Assembly (NCBI GenBank): GCA_036186865.1
Contig: AP025067.1
Span: 15,169,778-15,233,777, forward strand
Reading direction: 5' to 3'
DNA from: Eustoma russellianum
Lineage: Eukaryota; Streptophyta; Magnoliopsida; Gentianales; Gentianaceae
Length of the DNA: 64,000 bases
The position numbers were made by a program, and so were the translations under genes. Positions 43,458 to 54,697 of this stretch are shown here, piece by piece; positions within the stretch are counted from its first letter, which is position 1; the number at the start of each line of letters is the position of its first letter. The notes under the pieces were generated by a model, which saw nothing but the letters and a program-made list of their open reading frames with translations, was not told the DNA's origin and did no database searches.

Positions 43458-45639
43458 TATAGCGCCCCGGCCTGATATTGGCATCGGAACCAGTACACTC
43501 GATGTAGTCTACTACGAGGATTACAAAGCGTCAAAATAGATCAAGCGCACGTCATTCATGACGTAAGATAAATCAGCGGAAACGTCATAAAATTTAAAAC
43601 TTCACTAAGACCAATGTAACCAAAGAAATATAGCAGAAATAAAATGTGTTTGGTTAACGGTCTAATATATCCTCCAGTACAATATAATAAACATCAAGTC
43701 TCCCAACTTAAAAGAGAATGATCAAAAATCTATCTACTTCGATGACCATCATCCCAGTGAGTCCACTCGCCACCGTCTTCGACAAATATCATTTCGTACT
43801 CTGGCTCACCTGAAAAGAAGACGGAGTATCTATTCTTAGTGAAAACATCGCCAGCAAGTAACCCGTCTACAGCCCCATACATATAACTTTAAACCCCGTG
43901 CTGATAGGTCCACGGCCCCATAAAATACTTTACTTTATACCCTGCTGTTGATTCACAGGCCATGCTTTTATACCCTACTTTCGCAGGCGTGACTTTTATA
44001 CCCTGCGATCAACCAGCAGCCATAGTTTGCTTTTCGACAACTTTAATCTTATTTTGTAAACACATGTTCTTTCGCAAAGCGATTCTCATATCAAAATGCA
44101 AAGTGTTCATGTCGTGATGCAGAATGCTCGTGCAACTTCATATCAAACATGTAACATACACACACAACAACTTACATATCAAGTATAAGATCCTGAACCT
44201 CAAACACTCCAAGCTCGTACCTTTCCACGCCTGTACGAATCACAAACTCACTTTGGAATCCATTCTTATCCTTACTTATTCAAACTTAAAATTTGCACCT
44301 CAAATACACCTCAAATACCCTTGTATTTTGTGATCAAAGGAAGAGAATAAAGTCATTACACATACATGGGGCGCTTAGTGGGTCAAATGGATTTCCAGCA
44401 CACTTGGAACGCCTTCATGAGGCGCCTAAAGTGACTTAAAGCGCCTATACTAGGCGTTTGAAGTGTTCTGGAATGCACTGGTATACATCGAACGCCTACA
44501 TAAAGCGCTTCAAGTGACATCGAACAGGTGTTCAAAGTGTTCTGGAATGTGCTGTGACACATCGAACACCTACATGAGGCGCCTTATGTGACATGAAGCG
44601 CCTAATGTAGGTGTTCGAAGTGTTCTGGAATGCACTGGGACACATTGAACACCTACTTTAGGCGCCTAATGTAGGTGTTCAAAGCGTTCTGACGGTTCTA
44701 GAACTGCAAATTTTTGCAGTAACTTCTCCCCATCATCTTCCTTATTCACCCCTTTCATGGTAAACACTTCAAGATCCATCTTACCACCTAGATTCATCAT
44801 GCTTAACACACAACTAACATGAATTGATTCTTAAACATGTCAAAACGTACCCACTCTAAGCCTTCTATCACCCACAACTTCCAATGTATCCTCAAACTTT
44901 CCAACATAACCAAATCTGAAACATCCCATCATTCATCCTTCATCTTCCTGCAAATACCTTCAAATCATCTAAGGTACAGTTAATAACTCAAGAACTTACT
45001 ACAATATGATAAACACAACACAAATGACACCTTTATGGGCATATTTAACAACAATTAAGCACAACATGGATACTTTCAGATCTAGGCCTAAAGAACATGA
45101 CATTAATCAAACAAACAACAACAAATACGTATAGTAGAGCATGTAACACAAACAAATCAATATTACTCATGTGTGATCCGAATTTTTCTCTTTATAAGAA
45201 CATAGGGCCTGTTGTATCAAAATTTGCATAAAGCGTATAAAAAGATTACTTGCCTTTGTTTCTGGATAGTCTGAAGAGTGTACTGTTGGATTTTGGGAAA
45301 AGTTGAACCTAGATTGGCTGCTCTTTCTTCCTTCTCTTCTTCTCTTCTTCTTCTTTCTCTTTTTCTCCCAGGCGTTTTCCCCCTCTTTTGGCCTTGTAAT
45401 CGATGGTCTAGTGACCTAATAGGGAGTTATACACTATTGTGTAACTCCCTAGCAGTTAAGTGGGGAAGAGTGTTTTTGGTAATTTGCCTACTTCCCTTAA
45501 TTCCCACTTTAACCCCTTTTCTTTTCTTCTTCAATATTTTGTTTAACTAAGCTTTATAAACATATACAATTAATTAAATTGTATTTAAAATTGTTTTCTT
45601 ATTATTTAATATTAGACGCAGAACTTACGGGGTATGACA
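43458..45639 (-). mobile_element. 5' LTR of complete Gypsy, internally deleted
   Basis: 2,182 bp, nearly identical to the 3' LTR where they align. Compared with 35897-38533 it lacks about 410 bp between CCCGTCTA (43868) and CAGCCCCATAC, one unit of the TATA-like array near 43915, and one part of the minisatellite near 44665. The outer base pair beside the primer-binding site has changed (TATAGCG where the other LTR has TGTAGCG). Confidence 0.92.
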
Positions 45640-45644
45640 AATGC

Positions 45645-45947
45645 TCTTGCTCAAAAGCTATCTATGGATTCTGGCAGCACTTCTGAGTAGAGGCCATTGG
45701 TTACCAGGAAAGCTGGTTTCATGAACTCTCCTACAATTCGATTGTAGTAAGCAGCTCTAACTCAAATTTTGGACGCCAAACTTTATTTAAACCAAAAAGG
45801 GGTGGTTGTTCAAGGGTAAAGGAAGAAGGTGAACAGTGTGGTGGTGGTTGATGAGGGCGGCAGTTGGTTGCCACAATTCGTTCTTGATTGGTCAGCGTAG
45901 TCAACAGTCATTTTGCCCAAGTCAACGGTCACCAACAGGTTCTGTGG
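45645..45947. other. MULE-like interior, right part
   Basis: On minus, a 34-codon open stretch with residues GEFMKPAFLVTNGLYSEVLP looks like coding sequence of an unidentified gene, ending near 45650. The remainder (45800-45947) has GGTGGTGG and GTCAACAG/GTCAACGG repeats next to the TIR. I cannot name the source gene. Confidence 0.4.
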
Positions 45948-46053
45948 CTGTAAATGAGCCATTTCTCAAAAAGACTGCTGTTAAGTGAGTTTTATCAACC
46001 TTTAACTTTTAATTGAGTAATGAGCCAAACGTTTGGCTACTAAGTGAGATCCT
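45948..46053 (-). repeat. Right terminal inverted repeat of MULE-like element
   Basis: Read on minus it starts GGATCTCACTTAGTAGCC and matches the left terminus at 32193-32300 in order. Confidence 0.7.
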
Positions 46054-46610
46054 TCAAACAAAAGCCACGTTTCATTGAAACTGGTCAGATTGCGGCCAAA
46101 ATGGAGCAGTGATCTTTCAAAGACTTAAAGACTAACTTTCCTTCACCTAGATTGAGTGATTCTTGTTGCAAATGAAAGCTAATAGTCTCAATTTATCTCC
46201 ACCAAAAATAAATAATTTTGAAAACGTTTTGCTATTTTTTCAAGTCATGTAAACTTAAGTGAAAACTGCAGTAAAACGGGTAGAATGCAAAAGAAAAAGA
46301 AGAACAACAAGAACACAAGAGATTTATCCTGGTTCGGTCAATGTGACCAGCTCCAGTCCTAAGGAACATCTTTCCTTATATTTTCACTATGAATTAATAG
46401 TAATACAACGAATGACAAGCTTCATCCTTGGGTTATACACCAACCCTAATTAAGACTTGGCTTATCACCTCTAAACAACTTATGTTGCAACACCTCTACC
46501 ACCTACTGATGTAGCCTTATAAAAATGGCTAATCAATCTTATAAAATATGAAACAAGAGGTGTATAGTGTAGCTTTACAACAACTCTCTATGAAAAACCT
46601 TAGCTACACT
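46054..46610 (-). mobile_element. LTR of Copia remnant, segment 2
   Basis: It contains TTTTGAAAACGTTTTGCTATTTTTTC and the block CACAAGAGATTTATCCTGGTTCGGTCAA followed by CTCCAGTCCTAAGGAACATC, which corresponds to 541-620 of the giant LTR (TTTTATACTGGTTCGG, CTCCAGTCTTCAAGGACACC). It is cut at 46611-46625 by the LINE. Confidence 0.65.
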
Positions 46611-46704
46611 AAGAATGAGCAAGAAATAGAATGAAGGTAAAATAATTGGAAAGGACAATCGGGAGAATGGATTCCGGCTGCTTTGGAGATTTTTTCCTGC
46701 GATC

Positions 46705-47865
46705 ATGAATTCACTGCGCGCTGCTGATTCTGGATGTGGTCACTCTGGTTTTAGGATTGCAATTGATTTATTCGCTGTAAGTTCTAATCTTTTCTCGTAT
46801 TTATCATGGAAACGCATGATCTGCCACTGGATCATACAGAAAAACGATCCTTTCTTCAGGTTTTATCCAAAAACCTGGAGCCGCCATCATCCTCAACGCG
46901 ACCAGTTCTTCGTTTTAAGGGATTTCCATTTATCAAATTCACTGCATAAGTGGTTTCAAAGTATTCAATTCCTTATCAGCACACATTCATTGGCTCTTTT
47001 TGGCATGGTCGACCAAACATGAAACAGCTAGCAAACTTCATGAAGCGCATTGGCTTCAAAGCAACCCCCAAGTTAGGACAATTAGATGAGAAGCATGTTT
47101 TAATCACCTTTTCAAATGTGGAGGATTATCAATGTTGCTTTTTACGACGTACGTGGACGTTGAATGGGTATGTGATGAGAGTAACTAAGTGGAAACCTGA
47201 TTTTGATCCGCAGATTGATAAGCCTATTGTTCCGATATGGGTCTGTATTTGAGGTTTGCCTTTGTATCTACACAACAAATCTTTATTGTGGGACATTGCG
47301 CATATGATTGGCTATCCATTAAAGATGGACTCTGCTACTTCACAAGGTTTACGGCCATCCGTCGTACGACTTTGTTTGGAATTGGATATTTCAAAGCCTT
47401 GTCCCCCTAAACTGCATATACAGGGAGGAGACAATGAGTATTATCCTACAGTTGAGTATGAGAATGTCCCATCTTTTTGCGCTGCTTGCAGAACATTAAG
47501 GCATGAACAAAAGAATTGTCCATTGCTAGCAACTAGAAAGACCACAGAGGATCCAGCAGAGGCACTCCCTAAGCCTCATGTTGCACTACCTAAGAGATGG
47601 ACACCAAAAAAAATCAACCACACAATTGCCGCAGAAGGATCAGAGGAGTACATCAAAGCCAATCATACAAATTGAAGATAATCTTCTTCCAAAGAATCAA
47701 AATGCTCCGAAAATAAACCTTACCCCTATGATCAGTAACGAAGAAGACACTAGGTATGAAGAACCTAGCAATGTATTGGAAGCTCAGGCTTGTTTACTAA
47801 CAGATATGAATCCATCAGCTACACAGACTTTGGATCCACAACATACTAAGAATAACGCATAGAAA
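46705..47865 (+). pseudogene. LINE ORF1 (DUF4283 plus zinc knuckle)
   Basis: Three frames. 46950-47252 has GQLDEKHVLITFSNVEDYQC and MRVTKWKPDFDPQIDKPIVP (DUF4283). 47256-47675 follows after one stop with PVVRLC-type residues (RPSVVRLCLELDISKP) and the knuckle CAACRTLRHEQKNCP. 47578-47865 is a low-complexity C-terminal tail in another frame. The N-terminal part of the family seems to lie in 46705-47022. Confidence 0.8.
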
Positions 47866-48314
47866 GCTTAGGAACCAACATGTACAGTTGATATAGATGA
47901 GAATATCCTTGAGGCAACGCTGCCAAATATGGGTGTTTCTTTGGAAAAATTAGAGGAAGAACGTGACAATTGATTATGTACTACAGTCTCAGACACAGAG
48001 CTAATTCAGCACCCCAGACACAAGGAAACTAAGCTCAGATAGAAGGATTACAATCAACAACTATATATGAAGAAACAGGAACAGAAGCTTGGAAGGCAGG
48101 CTTAAAAGCCTCATCAGAGGAATTTCAACGAATAATGGACTCCCGTGACCAAGATACTCGACCCTTGGATGAGTAGATTAACATTGAAATAGATTCCCCT
48201 CATCCTAAGCCAAGACACCATCGCTCAAAGCAAGAGATGTTACGCACATATCAGCAGTTGGCAAGAAGGATCACCCGTTCTTTGCACTCCCACTCTCAAT
48301 CCCCTCAAATAATT

Positions 48315-48960
48315 GTTTAATATGGAATGTAGGTGGATTGACCACCTCGTTAGTGCGTTTGAAGAGATTACTTAAGTCCCATAAGATACATTTGCTGGCA
48401 ATTATTGAATCAAAAAAGCCAGTCACTCAATTAGGAAGATTTAGACTCAAAGTTTCTTACTCTAATGGGAAGATCTGGGTGTTCTTGAAAGCTTCCTCAC
48501 TCCGACTACTAGAGTCAAATCATAAGGAACAATGTTCTTTCTATCGATTTCATTTGATTGAAGTGGATCTCACAGCTTGGTTTACCCCCAGTATATGGAC
48601 TGCACACAATTATCGGCGGCATTTATGGACAGCTCTACACCATCATCATGATGCTCATATGGATCCTTGGTTGATAGGGGGAGACTTTAATACATTTTGT
48701 TCAGTTGACGAGCATATTGGTCTATCAACTCCGGCAATTTCTTCTCTAGAGAAATTTAATGACTCTGTCTCATATTGTTCTCTCATTGATCTTCCATTTG
48801 GTGGCCCTATGTATACATGGTCAAATGGGCGTGGATTAGGTGTGGTTAGAAGAAGATTAGATCGTTTCTTGTGCTCTGAATCATTCAATAATCGATTCCA
48901 ATCTCTGTGAGTCTGACATATGCCCTGTCTCACGTCTGATCATGCACCTTTATTATTGAG
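48315..48960 (+). pseudogene. LINE ORF2 endonuclease domain
   Basis: It begins NCLIWNVGGLTTSLVRLKRL and continues with LLAIIESKKP (catalytic Glu), WLIGGDFNTFCSVDEHIG (the GDFN block is intact), YTWSNGRGLGVVRRRLDRFL and, after a stop at about 48908, LTSDHAPLLLRC with the catalytic SDH. An upstream stop separates it from ORF1. Confidence 0.88.
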
Positions 48961-50578
48961 ATGTGTACAGCATCAACAGCAGGGTCCAAAATCATTTCGT
49001 TTCCAAAATGCTTGGCTAGATCACCCTGATTTTCTACCTTTTGTGCAATCAACATGGGAATCCTATGACACAAGAGGGGGAATGCGGGGGTTGTACGATA
49101 AACTACAATCTTTGAAAAGAGATCTATGCACGTGGAATACAGCCGTATTTGGTAACATTTTTGATAAATTGCAAGAATCAGAACAAGAAGCCATTCGATT
49201 AGAGAGAATATATGATCTGAATCCTACTCCATCGACTCGTCAAGCATATCAGCAAGCCCAGGCACAGTATAAACTATCAGCAAGAAGAGAATTATTATTC
49301 TGGGAACAGCGGGCTAGGCTAAAGTGGATGAATGCGGGGAACGCAAACACTTCCTATTTTCATAATGTAGTGAAAGATAGGCACCATAGGCAGACCATCA
49401 CTTCGATATACACAGAAGATGGAATGTTGTGTGATACTGCAGAGTCCATCTAGCAACAGACGGTTTCTTACTACACACAACTATTCACAGCAGAACACAG
49501 TGAAGATGAGGACCTACCTTGGTCACACCAGAGGATAATGAAATGTTGATTGCATTGCCGCAATTATCAGAGGTCAAAGATGCAGTATGGTCATTAGATC
49601 CAAAAAGTGCAACAGAATCAGATGACTATAATGGTCAATTTTTTCGTTTGTGTTGGCATTTTGTAAAAGATGATGTAGTAAAGGCCATGCAAGAATACTT
49701 TTTGGGTATTCCGCTGCCAAAGGCAATGGGCAGCACCTTGCTAACCTTAATTCCTAAAAAGCTTGCTCCTCAAAAGTTTTCAGACTTTCAACCAATTAGC
49801 TTGGCAAACTTTGTATCTAAAGTAGCAACAAGAATACTGTCAACCAGATTGCAGCCAATTTTGTGCAAGGTGATATCTGAAGAACAAGCAGGATTTCTAA
49901 AGGGGCGGGATATCTCTGATCACATATTGATGGCAAACCCCAGACCCTAACGATAGCTTGCGCTGTCGTTGGGATATACTGGGTCTGTTTGTTGTTTGTT
50001 GTTACATATTGCTGGCAAAGGAAATGGTTCATCTTTTAGACACAAAAGTACGTGGGTCAAACATTATGATCAAACTAGACATGGTGAAAGCATTTGATAG
50101 AGTTAATTGGCACTTCTTAACAAAACTTCTTCAGCAATTTGGGTTTTCTCCACGGTTGATCACCTTGATATTCAATCATCTTCAAGGGACGTACATCTCT
50201 ATCCTCATAAATGGTGTTCCATCTGGTTTTTTCCAACCATCTCGTGGCGTCAAGCAAGGTAACCCATTGTCTCTAATCTTATTTATTCTCGCCTCGGAAG
50301 TCTTTTCAAGGGGTTTGAATCATTTGATATCGCAAGGAGCTATTCAACCATATAATGCAGGCAGAGCACGTCCATGCTTATCTCATCTGGCCTTCGCCGA
50401 CGATCTGTTGATTTTTATTAATGGTAGTGTGTGCAATCTTAAACGTTTTTTGGAGTTCTTGCAGTTATATCAACATGCTACAGGACAGGATGTGAACTAC
50501 CAAAAGAGTCAATTTGTAGCTCCATTATATCTTCAGACCGCACAAATACGACGAATGGAAAATGCAATTCAGATGTAA
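48961..50578 (+). pseudogene. LINE ORF2 linker and reverse transcriptase
   Basis: 48920-49453 covers the linker (RFQNAWLDHPDFLPFVQSTW, LLFWEQRARLKWMNAGNANT). RT starts at 49519 (LTLIPKKLAPQKFSDFQPIS, EEQAGFLKGRDISDHILMA), is broken at 49938-50003 by a 66-bp insertion, then resumes with IKLDMVKAFDRVNW, GVKQGNPLSLILF and the catalytic HLAFADDLLIFING. FADD is the active form, so the inactivating lesions here are stops and the insertion. Confidence 0.9.
49938..50003 (+). mobile_element. 66-bp RTE/SINE tail insertion in the LINE RT
   Basis: It is flanked by 16-bp repeats ACATATTGATGGCAAA (49922-49937) and ACATATTGCTGGCAAA (50004-50019), one mismatch. The insert reads CCCCAGACCCTAACGATAGC, then TCGTTGGGATATACTGGGT and TTG-rich sequence. 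This is the 3' end found in the RTE LINE at 14725-14790, or in a SINE that shares it. It is a 5'-truncated retroposon that disrupts the RT frame. Confidence 0.8.
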
Positions 50579-50596
50579 GCGGTCTCCCTTCCAATT

Positions 50597-51454
50597 ATGT
50601 GTTTGGGGATATCTCTATTTAAAGGAAAGGCCCGTACTAGCCATTATTTACAATTGATCTCTACTTTTCAGTCAAAATCAAATATGTGGCAGAACAAACT
50701 TTTGAGTCGTGCAGGAAGATTAATTTTGATTAAGCATGTTCTTTCTGCCATTCCACTACATATTCTTGCAGTTTCATTGCTGCCTTCCAGCACCATCAAT
50801 ATCTTACATTGCATGATGACTAAATTTTTTTGGGGAGCCAAGGATGGCACTCAACGGCATGCATGGATATCTACGGATAAGCTCTTTTGGCCTACAGAGG
50901 AAGGAGGCTTGGGCCTTAGGCGATTGGATGACCTGCAAACTGCATATTCATATCAGTTATGGTGGAAATATCAAACGCAAAGTTCATTCTTGTGCACCTT
51001 TCTTCATACCAAATATGGGGGAAGAAATGACTTCTCACAGCGCATAACAGACTCCCCGATTCGGAAGAGAATCTGTCGTACACATTCTCTATGTATTTTG
51101 CATACGAATACAAGTGCTAATTCCATTGAATGGACAGGTATGCCAAATGAAGATGTAAGCTTAAAAGTTGCTTATTCTCAATTGAGAAATGCAGGTGTTC
51201 GACTCTTTTCCCATCAATTTATTTGGCACAAGCTTTTGTATCCAAAGCAACGACTTTTTCTATGGAGATTTTATCATGATGCTCTACCTACTCCTAAGAA
51301 CTTAGCCAGATTTGCATCGGTGTACCCAACGCAATGCCCCTTTTGTTTGATGGACACAATTACAAGTGATCATATTTTCCTAACATGTTCAGAGGTATTA
51401 CCTATATGGAGATATTATGCTTCTTGTCTTGATGGTCCTGTGGGAGACTCGTAA
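50597..51454 (+). pseudogene. LINE ORF2 post-RT region with zf-RVT
   Basis: It follows a stop at 50576-50578. Residues GRLILIKHVLSAIPLHIL, FFWGAKDGTQRHAWISTDKL, GGLGLRRLDDLQTAYSYQLW, then a zf-RVT domain FLWRFYHDALPTPKNLARF and CPFCLMDTITSDHIFLTC. The frame is continuous over 285 codons, the longest open stretch of this LINE. Confidence 0.88.
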
Positions 51455-51649
51455 CGTATTCGTTCATTCTAATTATAATGGTGGATATCCACACAAGGAA
51501 AATCGTTGAAGGGTCAACTCCGTATTATAATACCAGGTTTCATAATGTGGGAAATATGGAAATCTTATACATCTATTATCTTTGGCGATGGCCGTTGGTC
51601 TTGCAGATTGGTGGTTGAACAAATTAGAAGGTCAACATAAGAATGGACA

Positions 51650-52222
51650 TTGGATCACAAAGGAGAGAAATACATCAATCCGAATGCCTCTTTGGTTCAA
51701 CTTGGACTAATTCCAGTTTTACCATCCCTAAGATGTAGGATTGTCTGTTGGTTGCTACCACCTTCTGGTAGGCATAAACTAAATGTAGATGCTTCACATG
51801 GACGATTTTCAGCAGCGGTAGGAGCGATATTGAGAGACAGCAATGGTGAGTTTACCAGAGCTATTTCCTTCCCTTTGCCCGTTTCATCTCCGGATATGGC
51901 AGAACTGCAGGCTACAGTATTGGCAGTGTTGTACTTTGTTCGCTTTGGCTATCGTATGGAAGTTGAGGTGGATGCGCAGAGTGTCTTGACACATGTTCAA
52001 GATCATAAGACTACTTTGGCTCGTATTATGCATGATCTTATCACTTCGTCGCTGGTCACTTTGGAATATGTCCCACGAGAGATTAATATGGTTGCACATT
52101 ATCTAGCTCAATATGGTCAGATTCATCATTTCCTCATCCAATTCGTCAAACTTCAAGATCTTCCATCTTTAGTACGTGCAACAATGAAGACTGATCTTGT
52201 TCCAAATCTGCGACATAGATGA
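51650..52222 (+). pseudogene. LINE RNase H domain
   Basis: Plant LINE RNase H with residues HKLNVDASHGRFSAAVGAIL (first Asp), LQATVLAVLYFVRF (Glu position changed to Gln in AELQA context), VEVDAQSVLTHVQDHK (second Asp) and VPREINMVAHYLAQYG, ending at a stop at 52220-52222. A frame change separates it from zf-RVT. The domain is complete in length. Confidence 0.88.
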
Positions 52223-52844
52223 GAACTATTACATTGCTTTCGATTTTGACTGTTGCCCATATCTATCCGTGATATGGGCAACCTGGGTACGCATATTCAT
52301 CGTATTATTTTATGCATATCTTGTTGTATGGTTGTCTGTATCACTGTACACAGACAACACGGGTAGTCCACTTTCATCACACATATTTTTCCTCACTTTC
52401 ATTTTAAATCCTCTGCCACTTATTATGCTTTTTGTCATGTGCATGTTTTTGCTCAGAACTTGCTGGAGGGGATCATCTTTTCAATGGTGTCATCTATGCT
52501 GGAGAACAAAGTACTGCAAAGATTGCAGAAACACTACATTCAGTAGCTGGACCAATAGCTTTAGTCCCTTTTCTTTTCATACATACCTGTTTCAATTAGA
52601 TTTCCTCATATAAATATACACGCTTTTTTCTTCGCCAAGGTTTTATCCACAAGGGTGGTTTTACTTGGCAAGGTTTTAATGCGACATATCATATATAATT
52701 GAAGATTGAATATTTTAACGGAACTATACTCACATTTCGCATATGATGACTGGACTTTTGTGTAATATGGTTTTCCTCCGCCACAAGGGAGGGTTACATC
52801 AATAAAACTGAATTTTCTGGGTTAAAAAAAAGAATGAGCAAGAA

Positions 52845-53330
52845 GAATGACTTGTGTATCTTCTTTGCATTGGATGGCTATCTTAGCACTTGGCAACTTG
52901 AAGAAGAATGATTTGTCCACCTTTGCATCTTAACTTAGCCTATTTTTACACCTTGGAATGTCTTGAAAAATGAAGATAATATGAAGAAGATAGGATGGCA
53001 TATTCCTCTCAAAATACCCAACTCCTTTGCAACATAATAGGACATGTGATAGCTGCACTTTTGACTTCAAATCAGCCCCCAACAGCCTTGTGACCGTTGC
53101 CCACAAACTTGAATTTCCATGTTGGCAACTTTTGCCAACTAATTTGTATTTGGTTGGTCCAAGTGGTACAATCTTGTACATAAGTCAGAAAATTCATAAA
53201 ACACCTTTTAAAACATAGGAGGATGTTTTCTTATGTGCAAATACATGTGGAACATCACCTTGATGAAGATAAATAAGTAGATAAAAATTGACAAGACTTT
53301 ATCAACATACAATTCAAAATTCTCACATTT
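52845..53330 (-). mobile_element. LTR of Copia remnant, segment 3 (end uncertain)
   Basis: Directly after the LINE duplication, continuing the LTR interrupted at 46610. It has loose similarity in character to 1020-1110 of the giant LTR (TTGGCAAC, CACTTGGC). The far end could not be fixed; near 53310-53335 a CATTTTTCTCC run may be its start on minus. Confidence 0.4.
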
Positions 53331-54595
53331 TTCTCCTTGTAATTTGTGGTGAATTTTGTTCCAAGAATACCCTCAAATTATCTGCATAAATGTCCATAAG
53401 AACCTCCAATAATATATGAAAAAATGTCTTCAAGAAGAAAATAGAATGTGATATCAAAAACCGTCACATATTTAGTCGATGTCGATAACATCTTCAATAT
53501 CAAGAATAGAATGTATAATCCCATAATAATCTTCAAGAAAACCATATAAGCTCCATAATAAAGATAATATCATACTCAAGCGCTGTCCTTGACTAAAAAA
53601 ACCAAAATTCCTTTGGGGGTTAAAATAACAAAAATACCAATGAAGATAGAAAACTCCGAAAATATCATCGATGGCCAGAAATAAATATAAGAACACCTTT
53701 GTAATGATAAATAAGTCATAAATATGCCCTCAAATGATTTTCTCCATTTCATGTACCACAAGAACTCAAAATACCACTTTTGCATTTTTGGTAAGTTATA
53801 CAAACTTTCAAGGCATATTAGTCACAAGACACAATAATATTCATGAACTTCAATTAATAAAATCACAATAATCATGTATGAAGCATTAAAAACATATATG
53901 CAAATGAATATAACTATTCTATCACATTTTAGATGAATTTTTCAAAACCCTAGTGACATCAATAGATCGAAGTGTCTCTGCTTGAGAGGATCGATGTCTC
54001 ACAGTGAGGTCGTATATTTGAATATGTCTTACATTGATCGATCGATGTGAGAGACTGATGTACATCGATCGATCGATGTGTCTCAAGTTTAGAGATCGAT
54101 GTCTCACAGTAAGGTTTTGGTTTTATTCTGCCTTACATGGATCGATTGATGTGAGAGATCAACATACATTGATCGATCAAAGTGTCTCAACCTGAGAGAT
54201 CGATGCCTTTTTTCTCACTTGTTTAATATATTTCAACTCCTTAAAATTTATAACATCATTTGTGACACTTTTATAACATCCTTAGGTATTATTTAAGTAT
54301 TCAACACTTAAATTCATAATTTTGAAAAGTATCCAAACATATTTCTCAAGAATCAATGCTAGATAACACATCATAAGTGACAAAATAATATGGCCATAAC
54401 TTTATTGTCACTTGGATTTATTGACTACCAAACTATAGATAGAAAATACAACACACAAATCAAAGTGATTATGCTTTGATGTCAAGCACTCCCTTCTAAG
54501 AATTGCAATGCTTCAACATTCAATCAAACAAAATGAATGATTTAACATAAATCATGTCAATAGGTCTACGTGTATGGATCAAATAAATCCCAACA
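53331..54595 (-). mobile_element. Probable 3' LTR of minus-strand Copia
   Basis: On minus, TGTTGGGATTTATTTG begins at 54595, like the TGTTGGGATATG start of the LTR at 14305. It contains GATCGATCGATGTGAG-type repeats at 53950-54200, recalling the repeats in that LTR. The polypurine tract is not obvious and the other end is undefined, so the extent is approximate. AT-rich, no coding sequence. Confidence 0.45.
53950..54205. repeat. GATCGATCGATGT repeat cluster
   Basis: About six occurrences of ATCGATCGATGT-like words alternate with GTCTCACAG/GTCTCAAG. They form two to three units of about 105 bp with both orientations of the core. Confidence 0.75.
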
Positions 54596-54697
54596 ACTTT
54601 AAATGCGTATATTCAAAGTTAACAAATGTCTAGACAAAAGAAGATCAAAGTACAACAAATCTAGGAGAACTACGGACTCTTATATTAGTAGCATGAT

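Larger units (their letters stand above)
35897..45639 (-). mobile_element. Complete Tekay-like Ty3/Gypsy retrotransposon
   Basis: 9.74 kb in minus orientation: 5' LTR 43458-45639, primer-binding site 43443-43455, gag 42065-43177, pol about 38578-41990, polypurine tract 38534-38545, 3' LTR 35897-38533. Domain order protease, RT, RNase H, integrase is Ty3/Gypsy, and the protein ends in a chromodomain-like tail (EATWELEEQMREKYPQLF) typical of the plant Tekay/Del chromovirus group. Stops and frameshifts interrupt both gag and pol. It sits in the MULE-like element, about 0.95 kb from an oppositely oriented solo LTR of its own family. Confidence 0.93.
32193..46053. mobile_element. MULE-like element with captured gene piece, expanded by two Gypsy insertions
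   Basis: Inverted termini of about 106 bp lie at 32193-32300 and 45948-46053. They share blocks such as AGCCAAACGTTTGGCTCATT, ACTCACTTAACAG and AATGGCTCA in the same order at roughly 75-80 percent. Without the two Gypsy insertions (32320-34948 and 35897-45639) the element is about 1.5 kb, a usual size for a non-autonomous MULE. It sits inside a Copia LTR. A target-site duplication is unclear: AAATAAAAAG (32181) and AAACAAAAG (46057) are similar but not adjacent to the ends. The interior carries a CHCHD2-like gene fragment, making it a Pack-MULE candidate. No transposase is present. Confidence 0.65.
46626..52829 (+). mobile_element. Full-length L1-type LINE with 15-bp target-site duplication
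   Basis: 6.2 kb flanked by the exact duplication AAGAATGAGCAAGAA (46611-46625 and 52830-52844). Order on plus: 5' UTR, ORF1 (about 46705-47680), ORF2 with endonuclease, RT, zf-RVT and RNase H (about 48315-52222), about 600 bp of 3' UTR and a short A tail (GTTAAAAAAA). Several stops and frameshifts and one 66-bp insertion inactivate it. It lies in a Copia LTR. Confidence 0.95.

Noticed and set aside
46705..52222. LINE proteins as active ORFs
   Set aside because: Endonuclease and RT motifs are mostly intact, but stops, frameshifts and the 66-bp insertion prevent a full ORF2.
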